Origin: JBBAEA01 sp041656175
GTDB taxonomy: Bacteria > Myxococcota_A > Bradymonadia > UBA4248
Reading direction: 5' to 3'
Length of the DNA stretch: 9,819 bases
Assembly (NCBI GenBank): GCA_041656175.1
Contig: JBBAEA010000129.1
Location: forward strand, 1-9,819
The number at the start of each line of letters is the position of its first letter. The first letter of the stretch is position 1. Shown one piece after another: positions 6,038 to 9,819 of the stretch. A program made the position numbers and the translations under genes. A model generated the notes under the pieces. The model did no database searches. It worked only from the letters and a program-made list of their open reading frames with translations, and was not told the origin of the DNA.

Positions 6038-6481
6038 GTGCTTGCTGTCATGAGAAAGACTATGTCTATGGGCGTCCTATTGGGCGCTGCGCTTGTATTG
6101 ATGAGCGTTTTTGGCTGCGACGTAATGGCACCAGAGGCAAATTCTGGTGTAGATAAGGATCGCTTGGGTGCGGTGGCTATAGAGCTGGACGCCTTGGTTC
6201 TTGATCACGTTAATTGCCTTGAGGGTGATAAGACCGACTGGAAATATTTTAATGTTGACGAGGAGATGGACGTCGCGGTGACGTTTGCGTTTGATGAGCC
6301 CAATGCGGGTGGCACGGTGGTGTTGCGACGAGCGACGGGCGAGGAAATAAATCGCATGAAGTTTAGGCCGGGAAAACGTATGCAGTACGTTTTTAAGGCG
6401 ATTCCTGGTCACTATTATTTGGAAATATTTTGCGAGGCTTACGAGTCTGAGTACACCATAGAGGTTTCACGTCCTTTGTAG
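6038..6481 (+). CDS. Small lipoprotein with PPC-like domain
   Basis: The 147-residue protein begins at GTG. AAGGAG ends seven bases before it, while the next in-frame ATG (6050) would be 19 bases from that site and an upstream ATG (5978) has none. The N-terminus is basic then hydrophobic and ends SVFGC, a good lipobox with Cys27 as lipidation site. The mature part (about 50-147) shows the pattern of a bacterial pre-peptidase C-terminal (PPC)-like beta-sandwich: DWKYFNVDEEMDVAVTF, then GGTVVLRRATGEE, then IPGHYYLEIFCE and YTIEV. PPC-like domains usually accompany larger secreted proteins, and here the domain stands alone on a lipid anchor. It is first in a three-gene set, 22 bases before the PP2C gene. 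Its role is unknown. It could report on or bind something in the envelope. Confidence 0.8.
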   Translation: MLAVMRKTMSMGVLLGAALVLMSVFGCDVMAPEANSGVDKDRLGAVAIELDALVLDHVNCLEGDKTDWKYFNVDEEMDVAVTFAFDEPNAGGTVVLRRATGEEINRMKFRPGKRMQYVFKAIPGHYYLEIFCEAYESEYTIEVSRPL

Positions 6482-6503
6482 GATGGCGTTAGGATAGCTG
6501 GCT

Positions 6504-8648
6504 ATGGCAACGAAACTGAACAGTGCAGCAAAGACAGATGTTGGGCGAAAGCGCGATGTCAATGAAGACGTCTTCATGGTAATGCCGCAGCAGGGTCTGT
6601 ATTTGTTGGCTGATGGTATGGGGGGGCATGCGTCTGGACAGGTAGCCTCGCGCTTGGCAGTGACGAGCGTTTCGCAATATATTTGTGAAATCGCTAGGCA
6701 GCCAGGCTTTAGGTTTGAGTACAAAACTAACCCCGCTTTTTCGTACGAAGCGAACTTGTTGAGCTGCGCAATTCAGTATGCCAACGAACGTGTCTATATT
6801 CAGTCCTGCAAAGACCGAAGCATGGAGGGGATGGGAACTACGATTACTGCGATCTTTAACGCGCCACACGCTTTTGTCTTAGCACACGTTGGAGATTCCC
6901 GTATTTACCGACTTCGAGATGGGCAGTTGCTTCAAATCTCGAAGGACCACTCATTGCTGAACCACCTCATCGATAGCGGTGAAATTAGAGCTGAGGATGC
7001 GGGAAAGTTTAGTAATAAAAACGTTATTTTGCGCGCGATTGGCCTAAAAGATACCGTTGATGTTGAGATCAAGGAAGTTGCCCGTGTACAGGGTGATGTC
7101 TACTTGATGTGCTCCGATGGTCTGAGCGATCTTGTGGGTGCAGGGCAAATAGCCAAGAGCCTCACCGAGACCAGCAGCCTCAACGACGCCTGCGACCGCT
7201 TAGTGAACCTCGCCAATAACGCGGGCGGGAAAGATAATATTACGGTTGTTTGCATAGAGATAGAACAAGAGGACGATATCCCTGTAAGTGCGACTCCTAT
7301 GGTATCCCAAACGCGGATGCGTCCAGTGGGCGGAGTGGCGGGTGGGCTTGGGGGGTCTTATCCAACACAAGCCCCGCCTTTTGCAGCGGCGCCGGCTCCA
7401 GCAATTTCGCCGCATGGACCGCCACCAAACGCGCGCGCCATGCACGTGGGTGCAGTGGCACAGAGTCCAGTGCATTCGTCCCCCGTACTCGATGCTGTAC
7501 CCCTTGGGATGCCTCCCGAGATTCGCCAGCACTCGGTTCGAGAGCCATGCTTATGCACGTTAGATTCGGTCGAGCGTGGCAAGCCCAAAACGACTACTTC
7601 CATGCCTGCGATCCCGATATCCGGTAAACTAAAACCGGTGATGGCAGACGCCCTAGCTTACGGCGCCGAGGCTGCGCCTAGCCGCAGTCGTTTTGCGGGG
7701 CTAGAGTCTAAAGCGCAAACAGACGCTGACGATGCGCCCCCGAGTGAGAAAGAGCGTAAGAGAGTACGTGCGCCAGAGGATAAGCATGCTGCGCTAGAAG
7801 CTTCCCAAAACGAGGATGGAATTAGGGAAGAGCTTTTGGCCTTAGCGAAAAAGAATGAAGAAGAGCAGGTGACTAGAATTCAGCAGCGACCTAAGTTCGA
7901 TAAAATGCGAATTCAAAAAGTCAAAACGCCAGAAGCCGAAGTTGCACAAAGCGCTGAACTTTTATTGACCGATAGCCCGAAGTTAGCGCCACAGCTTGCG
8001 CCCGCTGAATTGCACCTACACGAGCCTCCCCAGCTACCAAGTGAGAACCAAGACGTGGCCGAGCATGATGACGGCGACGATGACGACGATGCCACCAAAA
8101 CCCAAATAGAGCTTCCCGTGCTCAATCAGAGTATTTTGAGAAGATACGATGAGGCGCTCGCACAAAAGTCTGGGGACAGTGCAGATAAACTCAATACTGC
8201 GTTGGCTGGTGCCATCGTTTCAGAGACGACGCCTACGCTACCCTCTAGCCCCATCATTCCCGAAAAACTGAGCGAGCCGCCTATACCCGATGCGATGTCA
8301 AAACCTGCGTCGCCGATGTTGCCTCCCAACGCCCCGCCACTACTTATGGCGACCCCGCCTAGTCTGGCGCCTAGCCAAGCGCCAGCGCCCGCAGAACTTA
8401 TCGCTGCGGAGAATGTGATGGATCCACACGCAGCGCTTTTGCCCCCGAAGCAGGATGCTTCGATACAAGAAGACAGGGAAGAGAAGAATACAGCAGAACA
8501 TGACAGTAGTGATGATAGCATCGTCATTGATCCCTCATTACTTGAAGCTGCTGGGGTACAGATGTCCAACGAAGATGAAGAGATTGATAGTGATGAAGTT
8601 ACGCGAAGATTTAACCCCTTCTCTTTTTGGAAAAAATCCAACACATAA
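6504..8648 (+). CDS. PP2C-type Ser/Thr protein phosphatase with long disordered tail
   Basis: Residues 1-255 are a complete PPM/PP2C phosphatase, a metal-dependent enzyme that removes phosphate from Ser/Thr. All the key motifs are present: RDVNED with metal-binding Asp22, ADGMGGH with Asp37, MGTT at 110-113, HVGDSRIYR at 128-136, ILRAIG, the SDGLSD motif with Asp205, and GKDN with Asp244. This resembles the bacterial Stp/PrpC group, which is usually about 250 residues. The remaining 460 residues are Pro/Ala-rich and acidic, look disordered, and show no membrane segment or known domain. Three acidic stretches are each followed by a Thr and a basic residue, near Thr457, Thr531 and Thr700. A cluster of six acidic residues occurs near 522-529. 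Such enzymes normally oppose a Hanks-type kinase, and none lies in the window. AGGA nine bases before the ATG supports the start. Confidence 0.93.
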   Translation: MATKLNSAAKTDVGRKRDVNEDVFMVMPQQGLYLLADGMGGHASGQVASRLAVTSVSQYICEIARQPGFRFEYKTNPAFSYEANLLSCAIQYANERVYIQSCKDRSMEGMGTTITAIFNAPHAFVLAHVGDSRIYRLRDGQLLQISKDHSLLNHLIDSGEIRAEDAGKFSNKNVILRAIGLKDTVDVEIKEVARVQGDVYLMCSDGLSDLVGAGQIAKSLTETSSLNDACDRLVNLANNAGGKDNITVVCIEIEQEDDIPVSATPMVSQTRMRPVGGVAGGLGGSYPTQAPPFAAAPAPAISPHGPPPNARAMHVGAVAQSPVHSSPVLDAVPLGMPPEIRQHSVREPCLCTLDSVERGKPKTTTSMPAIPISGKLKPVMADALAYGAEAAPSRSRFAGLESKAQTDADDAPPSEKERKRVRAPEDKHAALEASQNEDGIREELLALAKKNEEEQVTRIQQRPKFDKMRIQKVKTPEAEVAQSAELLLTDSPKLAPQLAPAELHLHEPPQLPSENQDVAEHDDGDDDDDATKTQIELPVLNQSILRRYDEALAQKSGDSADKLNTALAGAIVSETTPTLPSSPIIPEKLSEPPIPDAMSKPASPMLPPNAPPLLMATPPSLAPSQAPAPAELIAAENVMDPHAALLPPKQDASIQEDREEKNTAEHDSSDDSIVIDPSLLEAAGVQMSNEDEEIDSDEVTRRFNPFSFWKKSNT

Positions 8649-9360
8649 TGTTTTTGCAAAAATAGCGTGTGCAGGGATGATCGCTCTCTTTTGCATAGCG
8701 AGCGTAGCCTGCGAAGCTAAAAAGAGAACAGAGCAAGAGCACGTGCCCATACAAGATGAACTTGCAAAGCAAGGCGAATTCGTCGCTAAAGTGCAGCTTG
8801 GGCAAAGAACCATGGACGATCTTCAAAACGCAATGTCCGAGGCCAAAAAACTGCTCCCGCCAGCTGTTTACGAAGCGCTTGAACAGGATCAGGAACGCTG
8901 GGAGAAGGGCGAAAAAGCTAAGGATATCAATACGTTTTTAGCGCAAGGCATGCCCTCTGCGCAAGCCTACGAGGCCGCGTACTTTGAGCGAATTCGCTAC
9001 GTGAATCGCTACGTAAGCCTGCAGTACCTCAAGGAGAACCCCGAGCAACTCCAAGGCTACTACCGTGCTGCGGACGGCTCCGAAATTGAGCTTTACCACT
9101 ACGATAAAGAGAGCAACGAGCTGCGCATCGTTATCACGGATGCCACGACGAAATTGCAGCTAACCGCAGTCGCCCAAGCTTCGCAGTTCGTCGCCGACTT
9201 TACCGCGCAAAGCGATGAACGAGCGACATTTAGAGCAACGCGTGAGGGGAAAAGCTTAAAACTCGAATTTGGACCCGACTGGGAACACAGCATCTTTGCA
9301 CAAAAAGCCCCTGCGATACCCACAGAATACGAAATAGTTATCGCCAAGGAAGAGCCATAG
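8593..9360 (+). CDS. LprI-like lipoprotein
   Basis: The chosen ATG gives 255 residues and overlaps the phosphatase gene by 56 bases. AAGAG lies ten bases before it. An ATG at 8575 and one at 8455 would add residues that are only an out-of-frame reading of the phosphatase tail, and an ATG at 8677 has no ribosome binding site. The N-terminus has a long polar head, then a hydrophobic stretch (about 21-39) ending ASVAC, so Cys40 is a likely but non-canonical lipidation site. Residues about 50-145 are helical and resemble the LprI/DUF1311 domain (QERW at 100-103, then ERIRYVNRY from 132). Residues about 150-255 are beta-rich, opening with GYYRAADGSEIELYHYD. LprI proteins are reported lysozyme inhibitors, but the match here is weak and lacks the usual Cys pairs. 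The position suggests translational coupling with the phosphatase. Confidence 0.72.
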   Translation: MKLREDLTPSLFGKNPTHNVFAKIACAGMIALFCIASVACEAKKRTEQEHVPIQDELAKQGEFVAKVQLGQRTMDDLQNAMSEAKKLLPPAVYEALEQDQERWEKGEKAKDINTFLAQGMPSAQAYEAAYFERIRYVNRYVSLQYLKENPEQLQGYYRAADGSEIELYHYDKESNELRIVITDATTKLQLTAVAQASQFVADFTAQSDERATFRATREGKSLKLEFGPDWEHSIFAQKAPAIPTEYEIVIAKEEP

Positions 9361-9474
9361 AGCAGAGCCGTATATCTTTGCAGCCAACGAGTATTGCGTT
9401 TCGACTTACAAGATGCCAGCGTAAAGGACAGAGCGTAAGCAGCTGTTGGCTAACTTTGACTTCAGGCTAAATTT

Positions 9475-9544
9475 GAGACTTTTGCGCGGCTAGAAATAAT
9501 GAATTTAATGAGACCTTTGCACGGCTAGAAATTGTGAATTTAAT
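9475..9544. repeat. 35-base tandem direct duplication
   Basis: Units 9475-9509 and 9510-9544 are head-to-tail and match at 31 of 35 positions. Both begin GAGAC, contain CGGCTAGAAA and end TGAATTTAAT. The opening GAGACCTTTGC of unit 2 recalls the tips of some IS5-type insertion sequences; this is from memory and unverified. No transposase is present. Confidence 0.85.
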
Positions 9545-9608
9545 TTTACAAATCCGATACAGTTTTAAACAAAATGAGGCATTTAGTAGAGGAATATAGG
9601 CTGAAATA

Positions 9609-9652
9609 CTAATAAAATAAGGCAAGGTGAAGATGGAATGACATTTTATTAG
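9609..9652. repeat. AT-rich inverted repeat
   Basis: CTAATAAAAT (9609-9618) and ATTTTATTAG (9643-9652) are exact reverse complements around a 24-base loop. The low-complexity arms make chance occurrence more likely than for the GC-rich hairpins. Confidence 0.55.
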
Positions 9653-9682
9653 AAAAGTGCTTAAAAGAGTGCTTTCTTAGTG

Positions 9683-9703
9683 CCACAGCCGTCCAGGCTG
9701 TGG
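9683..9703. repeat. CCACAGCC / GGCTGTGG hairpin
   Basis: A perfect 8-bp GC-rich stem encloses GTCCA. It lies between CTTTCTTAGTGCC and TCAGCCGCG, two sequences that are almost adjacent in copy 1 near 2602-2623. It is therefore part of an insert of about 36 bases present only in copy 2, or lost from copy 1. Its form resembles interspersed REP-type hairpins. Confidence 0.7.
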
Positions 9704-9720
9704 CCGCTTCGCGCGCGGCT

Positions 9721-9819
9721 TCAGCCGCGACCAATCGCTGACATCCATGTCGCGATTGAAGGGGAAGGGGGGTACGGGGGGAAACATCTTTTCTTTGGCA
9801 CAAAGAAAAGGGTTTCCCC
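9721..9819. repeat. Intergenic hairpin repeat, copy 2 (runs off window)
   Basis: This is identical over all 99 bases to 2615-2713, in the same orientation. It includes the palindrome (9732-9758), the G-rich block (9761-9781) and the long hairpin up to the window end. It lies 360 bases downstream of the LprI-like gene's stop, not near a minus-strand gene end as copy 1 does, so it is not tied to one gene's terminator. Confidence 0.9.

Larger units (their letters stand above)
9361..9819. other. Gene-free, repeat-rich right edge
   Basis: There is no convincing gene in these 459 bases. They contain a 35-base direct duplication (9475-9544), a 10-bp AT hairpin (9609-9652), a GC hairpin (9683-9703) and the second copy of the long hairpin repeat (from 9721). 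Just after the stop of the LprI-like gene, AGCCAAC (9382-9388) and GTTGGCT (9445-9451) could pair over a long loop, but no clear terminator is seen. A minus-strand open frame at 9609-9803 reads through the repeat and is probably spurious. Confidence 0.6.

Noticed and set aside
8455..8592. Upstream extension of the LprI-like gene to ATG 8455 or 8575.
   Set aside because: The added residues are only another frame of the phosphatase tail, and they would place the signal sequence 80 residues inside the protein.
7913..8659. Long minus-strand open frames opposite the phosphatase tail.
   Set aside because: Their Ser/Ala/Gly-rich products mirror the Pro/acidic codon bias of the real gene, and there is no start signal.
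9609..9803. Minus-strand open frame of 64 codons; part of its product also appears in an open frame near 2563-2731.
   Set aside because: The shared peptide comes from the non-coding hairpin repeat itself. It has no ribosome binding site or domain character, and the same DNA folds into strong hairpins.

Overview
The window holds eight protein genes on both strands and an unusual density of intergenic inverted repeats. No rRNA, tRNA, transposase or CRISPR array is visible. The proteins suggest a Gram-negative bacterium: there is an outer-membrane-type barrel ending in Phe, and there are several predicted lipoproteins. The mix of a Pro-rich-linker lipoprotein, a J-domain/TPR protein, a GAF-GGDEF protein and a PP2C phosphatase with a very long disordered tail resembles deltaproteobacterial-type lineages such as Myxococcota or Bradymonadota. 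That placement is an inference and is not secure.

Left part (1-2400, minus strand). After an array of CACGAAA/TTTCGTG inverted heptamers (1-237), a two-gene operon is read leftward. A J-domain protein with a TPR-like tail comes first, followed 15 bases later by a GAF-GGDEF diguanylate cyclase with intact catalytic and inhibitory sites. A TATAAT box precedes the pair.

Middle (2400-5300). A hairpin-rich intergenic repeat (2615-2714) abuts the 3' end of a secreted CBM48-like/esterase lipoprotein gene, which carries a 15-base minisatellite in its linker. A 394-base gene-free stretch with two strong hairpins separates it from a predicted outer-membrane beta-barrel gene. The divergently read fxsA-family membrane gene follows.

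Right part (5775-9360, plus strand). A compact three-gene set lies behind a promoter with two flanking inverted repeats. It encodes a small PPC-like lipoprotein, a PP2C Ser/Thr phosphatase with a roughly 460-residue acidic and Pro-rich tail, and an LprI-like lipoprotein whose start overlaps the phosphatase gene by 56 bases. The arrangement suggests a phosphatase-centred signalling unit linked to envelope lipoproteins. The partner kinase is not in the window.

Right edge (9361-9819). This is gene-free and repeat-rich: a 35-base imperfect tandem duplication, a long AT hairpin, a GC hairpin, and a second exact copy (99 bases, running off the window) of the repeat at 2615. These repeats are the least explained part of the window.
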